Shown here: one piece after another, positions 38,709-38,754 of the stretch
Numbering within the stretch: the first letter of the stretch is position 1
How the letters are laid out: every line of letters starts with the position of its first letter
Source of the DNA: an uncultured Eubacteriales bacterium
Lineage (GTDB): Bacteria; Bacillota; Clostridia; Oscillospirales; Butyricicoccaceae
DNA length: 38,754 nt
NCBI GenBank assembly: GCA_910579575.1
Contig: CAJTUM010000001.1
Location: 75,360 to 114,113, forward strand
Direction: 5' to 3'
Translations under genes and position numbers: made by a program
Notes under the pieces: generated by a model
The model's input: the letters and a program-made list of their open reading frames with translations, nothing else
Databases searched by the model: none
Told to the model about the DNA's origin: nothing

Positions 38709-38754
38709 GGCCGCAAAAAGGGAGAAAGCCGCAAAACGCAGGGGATAGCGGCTC

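Overview
The window is a GC-rich chromosomal segment of a Firmicute, most likely a gut-type Clostridia (Oscillospirales-like; an inference from gene content and protein style, not from a 16S or a database search). Nearly all of it is coding, ribosome-binding sites are strong AGGAGG types, and 41 protein genes are supported. No rRNA, tRNA, CRISPR array or insertion sequence was seen.

Layout. (1) 1-6.7 kb: a PspC-domain protein, then gyrA-rnhA, an iron-sulfur pair (NifS-type cysteine desulfurase plus NifU/IscU-type scaffold) and an unknown cytosolic protein, all on +. (2) 6.7-10.7 kb, minus strand: SMC/ABC-like ATPase, SanA/YdcF-family membrane protein, YbaK-type deacylase and a large serine beta-lactamase-like hydrolase. 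(3) 11.0-14.1 kb: an HxlR regulator divergent from a degenerate MBL-fold protein, a zinc-type macrodomain and a class M sirtuin (SirTM), which together look like a reversible ADP-ribosylation operon. (4) 14.1-16.1 kb, minus strand: an acyl-CoA dehydratase activase-like ATPase and a one-subunit HgdB-like iron-sulfur protein, resembling the double-cubane cluster protein (DCCP) system. (5) 16.4-21.0 kb: small redox and accessory genes: a RibD/DHFR-fold reductase, a frameshifted Asp/Glu racemase, two flavodoxin-fold oxidoreductases, a 4-oxalocrotonate tautomerase, a membrane protein, an Imm1-like orphan and a DUF5655-like protein. (6) 21.2-26.6 kb: alpha/beta hydrolase, membrane-anchored MurF-type ligase, Ddl-type ligase, GNAT protein and XRE regulator. 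(7) 26.6-27.1 kb: a noncoding stretch with six DnaA boxes and an AT-rich flank (oriC-like). (8) 27.1-38.6 kb: the conserved origin-proximal block rpmH-rnpA-yidD-yidC-jag-mnmE-mnmG-rsmG-noc-parA-parB and a large membrane protein, all on +.

The replication and segregation signals are the most interesting layer. The rpmH-parB block lies beside DnaA boxes, yet dnaA, dnaN, recF and gyrB are absent. gyrA, murF and ddl are transcribed toward the box cluster rather than away from it. A second pair of perfect DnaA boxes sits in a ~55-bp near-palindrome 15.7 kb to the left. parS sites occur inside rsmG and as a back-to-back doublet after noc whose inverted repeat also forms a rho-independent terminator; a weaker parS-like site lies at 7.5 kb.

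A candidate undescribed regulatory element occurs three times: a ~38-nt hairpin leader (GAAAGGGG, then CCCC, an A/T-rich stem of 11-12 bp in total, a 3-nt loop, closing GGGG) placed 9-13 nt before the start codons of gyrA, the alpha/beta hydrolase and parA. In all three the closing GGGG is the best or only Shine-Dalgarno-like sequence and is buried in the stem. A separate GC-rich hairpin family (GTCGGGCCGCCCCGAC type) recurs directly upstream of other ribosome-binding sites.
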